Shown: piece by piece, positions 8,735 through 17,099 of the stretch
Layout of the letters: the number at the start of each line of letters is the position of its first letter
Numbering within the stretch: position 1 is the first letter of the stretch
Translations under genes and position numbers: made by a program
Notes under the pieces: model-generated
Seen by the model: the letters and a program-made list of their open reading frames with translations, nothing else
Databases searched by the model: none
Told to the model about the DNA's origin: nothing
From: Brumimicrobium mesophilum
Lineage (GTDB): Bacteria; Bacteroidota; Bacteroidia; Flavobacteriales_D; Crocinitomicaceae
Assembly: GCF_003025005.1 (NCBI RefSeq)
Contig: NZ_PVSS01000015.1
Location: forward strand, 43,881 to 107,880
Direction: 5' to 3'
Length of the DNA: 64,000 nucleotides

Positions 8735-9028
8735 ATGGAAAAACCAACTCAAGAAGAAATTAACGCATTGAAAGCCAAGCATGGCGCTTTGCACATGTTA
8801 GAAGTAGAAGACAAATGGGCTATTTTGAAAGCTCCGGACAGAAAGACTTTGAGTGCAGCAAGTGCAATAGCGGCAAAAGACCCGATGAAGTTCAACGAAA
8901 TCATCTTAAAAAACTGCATGGTTGCAGGAGATGAAGAAATTCAAAAAGACGATGCTTACTTTTTAGCTGCATCCAGTAAGATTCCGGAGATCATTGAGAT
9001 CAAAGAGGCGAAGCTGGAAAAGCTTTAG
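8735..9028 (+). CDS. Tail assembly chaperone, short form (gpG-like)
   Basis: The 97-residue product sits between the tube and tape measure genes, where phages encode the G/GT chaperone pair that coats the tape measure protein during tail assembly. It is soluble and helical (KTLSAASAIAAKDPMKF, NEIILKNCMVAGDEE). The reading frame ends at a TAG at 9026-9028, but the -1 frame stays open from 8998 to a stop at 9193-9195, giving an extended form described separately. Assignment is by position and by this frameshift arrangement. Confidence 0.72.
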   Translation: MEKPTQEEINALKAKHGALHMLEVEDKWAILKAPDRKTLSAASAIAAKDPMKFNEIILKNCMVAGDEEIQKDDAYFLAASSKIPEIIEIKEAKLEKL

Positions 9029-9195
9029 CGGATGCAAAGATTGATGAACATCGGGACTGGCTACGGGTAATGAACGCATCCCTTATCTACTATATGGGCA
9101 TTGATCCTGATAGTTTATCGGATGAGGAATGGGCTTGTAAAGTTCAAGAACTCACATTCATCAGAAAACAAGAGAACAAAGGAGGAGGTAATTAG
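8735..9195 (+). CDS. Tail assembly chaperone, -1 frameshifted long form (gpGT-like)
   Basis: If ribosomes slip back one base shortly before the short-form stop, translation continues in the -1 frame as GKALADAKIDEHRDWLRVM and onward for about 60 residues to the TAG at 9193. The -1 frame has a stop at 8995-8997, so the slip must occur between 8998 and 9028. The best slippery site is GGAAAAG at 9016-9022 (codons GAA AAG), which allows the Lys tRNA to re-pair on AAA. The site is not a perfect X-XXY-YYZ heptamer. Lambda G/GT is the known precedent. The downstream coding sequence has no start codon of its own close to the junction, which supports a fusion. Confidence 0.62.
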
Positions 9196-9209
9196 AATTA
9201 CCTCCTCTT
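9180..9209 (+). repeat. Strong hairpin at end of chaperone frame
   Basis: Bases 9184-9193 (GGAGGTAATT) and 9196-9205 (AATTACCTCC) form a perfect 10-bp inverted repeat around a 2-base centre, extendable to about 14 pairs with one wobble. It includes the stop codon of the long chaperone form and lies 30 bases before the tape measure start. No T-run follows, so it does not look like an intrinsic terminator. It could stabilise RNA or adjust translation of the tape measure gene. Confidence 0.6.
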
Positions 9210-9238
9210 CTAAAAACAAAACGATTTAAACACCAATA

Positions 9239-11104
9239 ATGGCGGATTTAAAATTCATAGTCGAGCTTCAAGACAAGGTTAGCGCAATAGCTGACAAGGT
9301 GAATAATGCCATTAATCACACAAAAACGAAGTTGAACGAAACCAGTTCAGCTGCAGAAAAGTTAGGACCTAAAATCAACTCTGCATTTACCGGTGTTTAT
9401 CAAAAAGCAAAAACTGCAGTAAAAGGTCCAGATGTTTTAGCCAACTCAATTGATGATTTACGTGTCAAGTTGGAAAAGGTGAATAACGTTCGATTCAACA
9501 CGGTACTTACCAGCGAATTCAAGTCGGCAACTAAAGAAGCTAAAGCTTTAGAAAGACAAATATCAAGGTTGGAGAAAGGAATCTCGAACGCTGGAATAGG
9601 CGGTAAAATTGCAAGCTGGAGAAGTGACTTTGCTAATTCAATGCCCGGTGCAGAATTTATTAAAAACCCTTTGACTTTAGCTGGTGCGGCTGTAGGTGGT
9701 TTTTGGATGGCAGCCAATAAAGCAATGGGAGCTGGAAAAGAGAAAATGAAGCTTCAAGTGTTATCAGGTTTGAAAGAGATCGGTACAACGCTTTATGATG
9801 GTTTAACCAAATTTGCTACAGATACTGTATTTGGAGATGAGCTGTATGATATGGCAGGTCAAATGATGGCCAGCGGAATCAAAAACGCTGATGTTTTGCC
9901 AATTATGAAGGAATTGGGTGATATCAGTATGGGAGATGCAAACAAGTTGGGAAGCTTGTCTCTTGCGTTTGCTCAGGTTCAAGGAAAAGGTCATTTAGCA
10001 GGTCAAGAATTGAATCAATTGATTAATGCCGGATTTAATCCTCTTCAAGTGATCAGTGAGCAAACTGGTGAAAGTATGGGAGCACTTCGTAAACGAATGG
10101 AAGAGGGGGAAATCACAGTTGAAGCTGTAAGAGGTGCTATGCAAAGGGCTACAGGTGAAGGTGGAAAGTTCCACAACATGCTTGATGGTGTAGCTAATAC
10201 TCCTTATGGTCAACTTGAGAACATAAGAGGTGAGCTTTCACAATTAGCTATTCAAATAGGAAGTGTTTTTATTCCTATTATTTCTAAATTAATGCAAGCA
10301 TTTTTACAGCTAAACGAAAAGGTAGGCCCTGCAATTAAACCTATTGCAATTGGAATTGGTATTCTTTCAGTATCAATACTTGGATTAGCAGCCGCTCAAT
10401 GGGTAATGACGACAGCAATATGGGCAAATACAGCAGCTTTATTAGCAAATCCTATTACTTGGGTGGTTGTTGCCGTAGCAGCATTAGTAGCGGCTATTGT
10501 AGCAGTTATTCAAAAGTATCATGAATGGGGCGCAGCAATTTTATTGTTGTTAGGGCCTTTAGGTTTTGTTATAAATGCAGTTATGGCTTTATATAACAAT
10601 TGGGAATCTATCAAAGAAGCTTTTTCTTCAGGCGGAATAATAGCAGGATTAAAACGAATTGGTTTAGTTCTGTTGGATGCCGTTTTATATCCTGTCCAAC
10701 AACTTTTGACATTGTTGGCGAAGATTCCTGGGCTTACAGATATAGCAACTTCGGGGATAGAAAAAATTGCCAATATCCGTAATAATCTAAACTTAATAGA
10801 CCCAAAAGCTCCAGCTGAAAAGGTAGAGGCGAAAAATTCATTTACTCAGCAGGAATTATTAATGCAAAATATTACTGCAGGTGGAAATGCAATGGGTAAA
10901 AATGCTCCTGAAGCATCGAAAACCAATAAAGCAATTGCAACTGGAGGAACTCGGAACACAACGATAAACTTGAATTTAAGAAACATAATTGAAAATTCAA
11001 ATATTAGTAAATCAGGCTTTAAAGAGTCTGTTCAAGAATTGGAAACACAAGCAGTTGATGGCTTACTACGAGCATTAGCAATGGCAAATTTAGCAGCAGA
11101 ATAA
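9239..11104 (+). CDS. Tail tape measure protein
   Basis: The 621-residue protein is the longest in the prophage. It has an N-terminal helical region, a conserved block around residues 200-315 typical of the tape measure N-terminal domain (GDANKLGSLSLAFAQ, GQELNQLINAGFNPLQ, RATGEGGKFHNM), a cluster of hydrophobic segments at about 365-460 and an Ala/Lys-rich tail. It fixes tail length and is ejected ahead of the DNA. At about 0.15 nm per residue it would specify a tail near 90 nm, a rough estimate only. The stop overlaps the next start in TAATG. Confidence 0.88.
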   Translation: MADLKFIVELQDKVSAIADKVNNAINHTKTKLNETSSAAEKLGPKINSAFTGVYQKAKTAVKGPDVLANSIDDLRVKLEKVNNVRFNTVLTSEFKSATKEAKALERQISRLEKGISNAGIGGKIASWRSDFANSMPGAEFIKNPLTLAGAAVGGFWMAANKAMGAGKEKMKLQVLSGLKEIGTTLYDGLTKFATDTVFGDELYDMAGQMMASGIKNADVLPIMKELGDISMGDANKLGSLSLAFAQVQGKGHLAGQELNQLINAGFNPLQVISEQTGESMGALRKRMEEGEITVEAVRGAMQRATGEGGKFHNMLDGVANTPYGQLENIRGELSQLAIQIGSVFIPIISKLMQAFLQLNEKVGPAIKPIAIGIGILSVSILGLAAAQWVMTTAIWANTAALLANPITWVVVAVAALVAAIVAVIQKYHEWGAAILLLLGPLGFVINAVMALYNNWESIKEAFSSGGIIAGLKRIGLVLLDAVLYPVQQLLTLLAKIPGLTDIATSGIEKIANIRNNLNLIDPKAPAEKVEAKNSFTQQELLMQNITAGGNAMGKNAPEASKTNKAIATGGTRNTTINLNLRNIIENSNISKSGFKESVQELETQAVDGLLRALAMANLAAE

Positions 11105-11760
11105 TGAAATTCAATAGTAACGAAATATTATTAGCGTCTTTGGTTGGTTCAAAAGTAGCCAAGCAAATACCACGTTTTCAAGTCATCCAAAATGAGTTGA
11201 GTAAACGTGTGCTTCCTCCTATACCCTTTTTGCCATTGAAAAATGAGAGTGGCGTTGAGGAAGGTTCAAATTATGATTTAAGAGTGAACGCAAACACACC
11301 ATTGCCAAAGGAAAAACAATTCTTCCCATTGTCTATTAAACGACGAGGAACGAATGATCCTTTCTACACTTTGCCGTATGAGCCAATCATCAATATTAAC
11401 GGTGCAAACATAATCACCAAGCGCCAAGTTTCAAAAGCGCCAAAATTGATTGGAACGATTAAAGAACATTGGTCACAGGATGATTATCAAATAAATATTG
11501 TGGGAACATTAATCGGTGCCCAGGAGACTGGATCACCACAAGAAACTTTTCCACGTGATGATTTTGAGGCATTAAGAGATTATTGTACACATCCAGCAGG
11601 ATTAGAAGTTCAATGTGAACCTCTTCAACTGTTAGGAATTAACAACATTGTTGTAGAAAGTTTCGACTTCCCATTCTCAAAAGGAGAGAATGTTCAAGCT
11701 TACACAATTTCAGCCTTGTCAGATTTTAGTGTTGATTTTTTACTCGAAATAGAAGACTAA
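11104..11760 (+). CDS. Tail/baseplate protein, DUF6046-like
   Basis: This 218-residue protein overlaps both neighbours by one base and lies between tape measure and baseplate hub, the usual place of the LysM-like tail-end protein (P2 gpU/X, Mu gp42-gp43 region). I recognise the general pattern of DUF6046 in the segments ITKRQVSKAPKLIGTIKEHW and FPRDDFEALRDYC, and in SFDFPFSKGENVQAYTISALSD. It would connect the tube end to the hub. No enzyme motif is visible. The family assignment is moderately sure, the exact role is inferred. Confidence 0.6.
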   Translation: MKFNSNEILLASLVGSKVAKQIPRFQVIQNELSKRVLPPIPFLPLKNESGVEEGSNYDLRVNANTPLPKEKQFFPLSIKRRGTNDPFYTLPYEPIININGANIITKRQVSKAPKLIGTIKEHWSQDDYQINIVGTLIGAQETGSPQETFPRDDFEALRDYCTHPAGLEVQCEPLQLLGINNIVVESFDFPFSKGENVQAYTISALSDFSVDFLLEIED

Positions 11761-12728
11761 TGTATTCATTGGATTACGACATATCATTTCAGCACAACGG
11801 GAGGAAATTCCAGTTGTATATGCTTGACTCGGTTGAAATCGAATCAGATGCAATGATATTGGCTGACAGTGCCAAAATTGTACTTCCTGAAGCTGTACTT
11901 AATCAAGTATTGAATATCAACGATAGAATTGGAAGAGGTGCCGAGGTCAATATTAAGTTAGGTTACGACGGCAACCTGCAGAATGAATTTACAGGATTTG
12001 TCCAGGACATAACTACGAACGATTCATCGCTTACAATTCTATGCGAAGATGCGCTATTCTTATTTAGAGTGCCGGTAAAAGATGAATTATTAGTGAATAC
12101 AAATGTTTCGAAAATCTGCCAAAGTTTGTTGGATCAGGTGAATCCAGAATACACTTTAGTCTGTGATTATGATATCGGATATGAGAAATTCACAATCAAT
12201 AGAGCTGAGGCTTATGATGTTTTGAAAAAGCTTCAATCGGAAACGAAAGCGAACATCTATTTCAAGACCGAAGAAAAGGAGTTGCACGTTCATTTTCCAT
12301 ACTCAGAAAGAGATGGAGAAGTGAAATACGCATTCGATAGAAACATCGAGAGTTCTTCTTTAGAATATAAAAAAGCCATAGATCGTAAAGTTGAAATAAC
12401 AGTTGAGAAAATAGACAAAGACGGAAAGATTACAACAGTAAAATCCGGCACTCCAGGAGGTGAAAAATTCAACATTAAAGTTGGAGAAATGAAAGCTTCG
12501 GACATTCAGAAAATAGCCGATGCGGAGTTGATTAAGAGAAGCGCAGATAAGTACGAAGGAAGTTTTAAGGGTTGGTTAATTCCAGTCTGCAGACCAACTT
12601 ACTCAGCAGACATTGTTGATTTGGACTACCCTGAAAAAGATGGAAGATATTACGTGTCTGCAGTAGCAACTTCGTTTAGTTCTGCTGGAGGAGTTCGAAC
12701 GATTAAAACAGGAATAAAACTATCATGA
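11760..12728 (+). CDS. Baseplate hub protein (gpD/gp27-like)
   Basis: The 322-residue protein resembles late-control D-type hub proteins: an N-terminal barrel (YDISFQHNGRKFQLYMLDSV), a G-Y-D-G-N-L-Q turn in the second strand group (IKLGYDGNLQNEFTGFV), a middle helix (AYDVLKKLQSETKANIYF) and a C-terminal barrel ending in ATSFSSAGGVRTIKTG. Hub trimers sit at the tail tip and hold the spike. The start overlaps the previous stop by one base and the end overlaps the spike gene by 4 bases, so it is in the same translation unit. Confidence 0.78.
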   Translation: MYSLDYDISFQHNGRKFQLYMLDSVEIESDAMILADSAKIVLPEAVLNQVLNINDRIGRGAEVNIKLGYDGNLQNEFTGFVQDITTNDSSLTILCEDALFLFRVPVKDELLVNTNVSKICQSLLDQVNPEYTLVCDYDIGYEKFTINRAEAYDVLKKLQSETKANIYFKTEEKELHVHFPYSERDGEVKYAFDRNIESSSLEYKKAIDRKVEITVEKIDKDGKITTVKSGTPGGEKFNIKVGEMKASDIQKIADAELIKRSADKYEGSFKGWLIPVCRPTYSADIVDLDYPEKDGRYYVSAVATSFSSAGGVRTIKTGIKLS

Positions 12729-13228
12729 GCGAATACGCAAAAATAAAGGAGCTTATTAGAGCTATTGTTGGCGACATGTCCAACCTTCCAATTTTCGGGA
12801 CAGTTACATCAGTAGACTCTGAAACTTGCACAATAAAGCTTTCTAGCGGGTTGAAAATTCCCGACGTTCGGTTGCGTGCAACTGTTGATGGTTCTACTGA
12901 CTTTTTAAAGCTCATTCCGAAAATTGGAAGTAAAGCATTGGTACTTTCTATTACTGGAGAATTAGATGATCTAGTAATGATCAAATGCGACGAAACGGAA
13001 AAGATTGAATATTCTCAAGATGGATTAATCATCTCTATAGATTCAACGGATAAGAAAATAAGCATTAAGAATGATACAACATCATTGCACGACATATTTG
13101 ACAAGTTAAGCGCGCTGATCACAAACCTGAAGGTAAATACTCCAGCTGGTCCAAGTGTGGGGTTACTCCCTGATACAATCGCAGAATTGGAAGTATTTGA
13201 AACGACATATAATTCACTATTAAAATAG
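12725..13228 (+). CDS. Baseplate spike/OB-fold protein (gpV, Mu gp45-like)
   Basis: This 167-residue protein follows the hub with a 4-base ATGA overlap. Residues ~20-95 have the strand pattern of an OB fold (IFGTVTSVDSETCTIKLSSG, LIPKIGSKALVLSITGELDD), then a short beta-helical stretch (EYSQDGLIISIDSTDKKISI) and a helical tail with TPAGPSVGLLPDTIAELEVF. This layout fits the membrane-puncturing spike at the tail tip. No lysozyme domain is present. The next small gene may encode a tip or companion. Confidence 0.7.
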   Translation: MSEYAKIKELIRAIVGDMSNLPIFGTVTSVDSETCTIKLSSGLKIPDVRLRATVDGSTDFLKLIPKIGSKALVLSITGELDDLVMIKCDETEKIEYSQDGLIISIDSTDKKISIKNDTTSLHDIFDKLSALITNLKVNTPAGPSVGLLPDTIAELEVFETTYNSLLK

Positions 13229-13234
13229 ATTGAA

Positions 13235-13468
13235 ATGGCATTGAATAAACCAGTATTGAAAAACGGAATAGTAGCATTACTCACGGAAATGGAGACAAAG
13301 AATGTGGATGCTAAGGAAGAATTCGCAACGCAACTATCCAACTTGATAGATGCGTTCGTAAAAAGCGGTACAGTAACAGTTAGCGCAGGAATAGCAGTTA
13401 CAACTGCAGGAACAGCAACTGCACAAACAGGAGCGACAACTGCGACAGGAACAGGAACAATTAGTTAA
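13235..13468 (+). CDS. Small Ala/Thr/Gly-rich phage protein, spike companion
   Basis: A 77-residue protein whose first half is helical (KNGIVALLTEMETKN) and whose second half is a repetitive Thr/Ala/Gly run (TVSAGIAVTTAGTATAQTGA). It lies 6 bases after the spike gene. The repetitive half could be a beta-helical tip or a flexible linker. I do not recognise a named family, and the possible role as spike tip comes only from its place. Confidence 0.5.
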   Translation: MALNKPVLKNGIVALLTEMETKNVDAKEEFATQLSNLIDAFVKSGTVTVSAGIAVTTAGTATAQTGATTATGTGTIS

Positions 13469-13496
13469 TTAATAAATAACCAAAATAGAAGTAAGC

Positions 13497-13907
13497 ATGA
13501 GAAACATTTTAACATTTTTAGCAGTCATTATAGCAATGACATCCATGGCGCAATTAAAGCCAAGCATTTCCATAACCGATGCCAAGGTTAAGGTTTTTGA
13601 TTATGAAACCGGAAAGAAAATAAAAACTTACAAATTAGCTGAACTGCTAATTATTGAAACTGAGCGTAAGCGGTTGGAAAAAGTGGTGCGTTACCAAGAA
13701 ATAGGTTTGTTTGATGAAGTCATAGAGGACATTGTTTACACAGTGGACAAAATGGAGAAAGACGCATCTTATTACTATCTAGAACTTAGTAATAATGGAG
13801 AGGTAGTCATGATGCGAATTGCCAGGAGAGAATCGGGTGATGTCCAGATATTGCTTAGAAATGAGTTGTACTACATCAAAGGTACGATAACCACTCGAAA
13901 TTTATAA
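13497..13907 (+). CDS. Exported protein of unknown function, possible moron
   Basis: The 136-residue product starts with a clear Sec signal peptide ending in SMAQ, the cleavage context common in Bacteroidota (residues 1-19). The mature part is small, charged and strand-rich (ITDAKVKVFDYETGKKIKTY, YYYLELSNNGEVVMMRIAR). A periplasmic protein inside a baseplate operon is unexpected, because structural proteins are not exported. It may act on the lysogen or on superinfecting phage from the periplasm. The flanking gaps of 28 and 21 bases are larger than elsewhere in the operon, which fits an inserted gene. Confidence 0.5.
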   Translation: MRNILTFLAVIIAMTSMAQLKPSISITDAKVKVFDYETGKKIKTYKLAELLIIETERKRLEKVVRYQEIGLFDEVIEDIVYTVDKMEKDASYYYLELSNNGEVVMMRIARRESGDVQILLRNELYYIKGTITTRNL

Positions 13908-13928
13908 TCCAATTTAAAAAACGAACCA

Positions 13929-14273
13929 ATGAAGGATTTCGCCATACAAATAGTAGACAGCAATGACCAAGGAAACTACATGGATATCAAAGTAGATCCA
14001 ATAGTTGATACTAATGGTAAAATCCTTCAAGGTTTGGTTATCGCTCCAACCAAAGAACAAAATGAATTATTAATACTGGCGTGCAACGCAGGAGAAATTA
14101 AAAGTAGTCCGACCATTGGTGTGGGATTAGCTGATGCAACACTAGATGAAAATGGAGATTTACTTTCTTTTCGTCATAAAATTAGAAGTAATTATAAACT
14201 TGATGGATTATCAATTAAGAAACTTGATTTATATGACATCGATAATGTGAATATTGAAAGCTCATACGAATGA
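13929..14273 (+). CDS. Baseplate wedge protein, gpW/gp25 or Mu gp46-like
   Basis: A 114-residue protein with the core features of small wedge proteins: an early strand with a D-x-N-G turn (DPIVDTNGKILQGLVIA), the helix EQNELLILACNAGEIKSSP and then TIGVGLADATL, which matches the usual pattern in which a run of residues near a cysteine precedes a P-T-x-G-V-G-L/I turn. It would attach the outer baseplate to the hub. The stop overlaps the next start by 4 bases. Confidence 0.65.
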   Translation: MKDFAIQIVDSNDQGNYMDIKVDPIVDTNGKILQGLVIAPTKEQNELLILACNAGEIKSSPTIGVGLADATLDENGDLLSFRHKIRSNYKLDGLSIKKLDLYDIDNVNIESSYE

Positions 14274-15520
14274 AAATAACAGTAAAAGACAACCAAACGA
14301 TTTATGATATTGCACTGCAATATGCTGGCTCATTGGAGGCTGTTATAGACATCCTTGAAGTTAATGGCAAAATAGACACTACTCTTTTAATAGGGGAGGA
14401 ATTAACGATTCCAAGTGTATTGGTGCCAAAAATATCAGAATTCTACTCTTCTTCAAATCTGACTGTAGCAACTTCTTCAACTCCTCTTCAGGTAGATGGA
14501 TTTGTACCACCTCCAAGTATTAATAGACAGGTGGACATTCTCATTAATGGTACACCATTAATAATAGTTCAAGCACCAACAACGTATGATTTATCACTTG
14601 TGGATAGCGTTGGTAGCCAAGTGCAGGTAGACCTTGTTGGTGGTCAAGTTGTTGTTCCAAGTCTTCCTTGTTCAGGTACAGGAGATGCAACTGTGAACAT
14701 TAGAAAAGAAAACGGTGATCTAATTGAGACCATTCTAGCACCTGTATCAACACCAACAGATTACAATGTGCTGAACAGCGTTATTTCAATTGATAATCAT
14801 TCTTGGGAAGTTGGAGCTACGGACAACTTAAATCTTCAAGTGGTTGACAGCAATAATGATCCTGTAACTACAACGAAGGTTGGGAATAACTTGGTTGTTG
14901 GAGATTTGCCGTGCACACCAATTGTTATTCAACACTCATCCGCTGAGTTAATGTCGACCGGAGTTACTGCGTCAACTGCAGATTATGATGATGGTTTTTA
15001 CGAAGCTGGAAGAGATTTTTTTGTATTGGATTCTGCTCCTGTTCATTTAGATGGTTCACCAACTGTCAACACAACTACTAATAGATTCACCGATGATTTA
15101 GGAGGTCAGAATTATTTGAATAATATAGTTGTAGACTGGAGCACTTGGAATTTTGTTAAGGTTCTAGCCTACTCAAGACATGATACTTCAACTCTTGACA
15201 CTTACAATAACTTTAGAGTTGCCTCTACAAATTATAGTATTTCTGTATTCACAACGGGCTGGAGATTACCTAATATAACAGAACTATATAATATTTGTTT
15301 CTTTGGAAATCCCGACCAAAGATTGGTTTACCCATCGCCTTATAGCGCTGTTTTTAATATTTCGTCTATAGTTTTTTGGTCAAATACGGAGTACAACTCA
15401 ACTCAGATGTTTTTTCTATCCACAAACGGCGCGTTTCCTATACAAAATAGGCTTAAAACAGATACTAGAAAAGCGTTATACGTGAGAAATATGACACCTG
15501 TCGGAACAACTTTAACATGA
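14270..15520 (+). CDS. LysM-domain baseplate protein with lectin-like C-terminus
   Basis: Residues 1-50 form a LysM-like module (VKDNQTIYDIALQYAGSLEA, LLIGEELTIPS). Two related beta-domains follow (IETILAPVSTPTDYNVLNSV and a similar block). The C-terminal ~190 residues resemble a DUF1566/Lcl-type domain with a C-type-lectin-like fold: TTGWRLPNITELYNIC, then VFWSNTEY and finally YVRNMT. LysM modules in this position usually belong to tail-end proteins, whereas the lectin-like end suggests an adhesin. The C-terminal fold is the one diversified by DGRs in some phages, but no reverse transcriptase is in the window. Confidence 0.6.
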   Translation: MKITVKDNQTIYDIALQYAGSLEAVIDILEVNGKIDTTLLIGEELTIPSVLVPKISEFYSSSNLTVATSSTPLQVDGFVPPPSINRQVDILINGTPLIIVQAPTTYDLSLVDSVGSQVQVDLVGGQVVVPSLPCSGTGDATVNIRKENGDLIETILAPVSTPTDYNVLNSVISIDNHSWEVGATDNLNLQVVDSNNDPVTTTKVGNNLVVGDLPCTPIVIQHSSAELMSTGVTASTADYDDGFYEAGRDFFVLDSAPVHLDGSPTVNTTTNRFTDDLGGQNYLNNIVVDWSTWNFVKVLAYSRHDTSTLDTYNNFRVASTNYSISVFTTGWRLPNITELYNICFFGNPDQRLVYPSPYSAVFNISSIVFWSNTEYNSTQMFFLSTNGAFPIQNRLKTDTRKALYVRNMTPVGTTLT

Positions 15521-15759
15521 TAAAAATGGCAAAATATAAATTTCCACAATTTGAAATAACAATTGAAAACCCTGTTGTTTCAATATTAGAGCCTCACTTG
15601 GAGTATCCAAGTCTAGGTAAGATATCGCTTAATGTATTACTCGAAACTTCATCTGCGAAGAAAAAAGTGTTGTTAGAAGATATTTCATGTATAAATACTT
15701 ATACAGCAGATTTGATGCAATTAGTGCTAGCTAAATTAGATAAATATAAAATAGAGTAG
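15517..15759 (+). CDS. Small hypothetical phage protein
   Basis: An 80-residue protein overlapping the adhesin-like gene by 4 bases (ATGA). A second in-frame ATG at 15526 (MAKYKFPQFEITIENP) may be the true start. The sequence is strand-rich at first (FEITIENPVVSILEP) and helical later (CINTYTADLMQLVLAKLDKY). I recognise no family. Its place between the adhesin-like and the J-like genes suggests a chaperone or small baseplate part. Confidence 0.5.
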   Translation: MIKMAKYKFPQFEITIENPVVSILEPHLEYPSLGKISLNVLLETSSAKKKVLLEDISCINTYTADLMQLVLAKLDKYKIE

Positions 15760-15761
15760 TA

Positions 15762-16619
15762 ATGAGAACACAGCAAGAAATATTTGAAGAAATAACAACA
15801 TCCTTCATAAATAACGCAACTATCGTTCAGCGCTATGGATTGGCGGCTGGGCAAACTTATGATGATCAGTTTTCTAAGCTAAGTCTTGAAACTGCTTTAT
15901 TTACCGTTATAAGCTATTCTATATGGATATTGGAAGGACTATTTGGAAAGCATGTTACTTGGATTAATAATAGAGCTAAAGAAATTCGCACAGGAAATAC
16001 AGCATGGTATGCCTCTCAGGCATTAAAATACCAACATGGAGATACTTTGGTGTGGAATACAACAACGGAGGTGTACGAATATGCTGTGGAAAACACAACG
16101 CTTCAAATTGTTCGATACGCCAAGGCTGTAGATTTAGGAGCTTATGTTTTAATGAAGGTAGCTAAAGAAGGTGTTAATGGCCCCGAGAAATTAAGTGTCC
16201 CAGAACTCGACGCTTTTAAGGCCTACATGAATGAGGTTAAATTTGCTGGAGTTGAGCTAGTAATAGTTTCAAGAGATGCTGACGATCTGAAGGTTTACTA
16301 TAACGTTTTTTACAATCCATTAGTAATGAATGCTGATGGATCCTTGCTGTCTGACCCTTCAATATTCCCGGTTGAAGATGCAATTGTATTATATGCTAAG
16401 AATTTAGATTTTGATGCAATGTTCAACATCACTCAATTAACAGATCGTATTCAATTAGCCGATGGAGTTGTTTCTCCAATCTTTGAATCAGCTTCGGGTA
16501 AATCAGGTGGTCAGCCTTATTCTGCAATAACTAGTTATTATGAGTCTAACTCAGGTTATATGGCTATTGATCCTGCGTTTAGTTTGTCAACGACAATAAC
16601 TTATACACCAGCGCCATGA
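15762..16619 (+). CDS. Baseplate J-like wedge protein (divergent)
   Basis: The 285-residue protein begins with MRTQQEIFEEITTSF and has a helical N-terminal part that ends near LEGLFGKHVTWINNRAKE, then a two-domain body (DADDLKVYYNVFYNPLVMNA and FPVEDAIVLYAKNLDFDAMF) and a C-terminus with a repeated domain. That order matches baseplate J/gp47-type wedge proteins, although similarity is weak. It lies between the small gene at 15517 and the next gene, overlapping the latter by 4 bases. Confidence is from gene order more than from sequence. Confidence 0.6.
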   Translation: MRTQQEIFEEITTSFINNATIVQRYGLAAGQTYDDQFSKLSLETALFTVISYSIWILEGLFGKHVTWINNRAKEIRTGNTAWYASQALKYQHGDTLVWNTTTEVYEYAVENTTLQIVRYAKAVDLGAYVLMKVAKEGVNGPEKLSVPELDAFKAYMNEVKFAGVELVIVSRDADDLKVYYNVFYNPLVMNADGSLLSDPSIFPVEDAIVLYAKNLDFDAMFNITQLTDRIQLADGVVSPIFESASGKSGGQPYSAITSYYESNSGYMAIDPAFSLSTTITYTPAP

Positions 16620-17098
16620 TACAATTTGATGTAAATAACATAGTTGAGAACAACATTTCTCCAAGGCTAAGAAAGGTATTTACTTTGGCTTTCTTCAAGG
16701 CTTGTGCATCACCATTGGTGGTTAGTTTCTCGACCTTTTATCAATTCTATGAAGATAAGAAATATGAATTACTATTCAACGGGCAAGTAATTTACTTAGA
16801 GCATTTATTAAACGATCAATTTGACAATATTAATAGAGGCATTTACATTACGGATGCTCCACAACAGGCTGATCAAATTGTGCTCTATAATGAAAATGAA
16901 AACAATGAGGAGACCGTTATTTTTAATATTCCAGAAAATGAACCTCCTATTGTTACTTACAATTATAGTGAGATGTTGGCTTGGCCAGACTTTATTGTCA
17001 ACATCCCTTCAAGTGTTGTTTTTAATCAAACCCAACTGAAGGCATACGTCAACAAATACAAATTAGCAGGTAAGAATTATATAATAAATATAGTGTAA
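16616..17098 (+). CDS. Baseplate-proximal phage protein, gpI-position
   Basis: This 160-residue protein overlaps the J-like gene by 4 bases and precedes the fibre gene by 1 base. In P2 and Mu this position is held by gpI-like proteins that join wedge and fibre. Visible features are a helical N-terminal half (LRKVFTLAFFKACASPL, then FYQFYEDKKYELLFNGQVI) and a strand-rich second half ending KLAGKNYIINIV. I do not see a defined domain. The role as an adaptor is inferred from order alone. Confidence 0.5.
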   Translation: MIQFDVNNIVENNISPRLRKVFTLAFFKACASPLVVSFSTFYQFYEDKKYELLFNGQVIYLEHLLNDQFDNINRGIYITDAPQQADQIVLYNENENNEETVIFNIPENEPPIVTYNYSEMLAWPDFIVNIPSSVVFNQTQLKAYVNKYKLAGKNYIINIV

Positions 17099-17099
17099 C

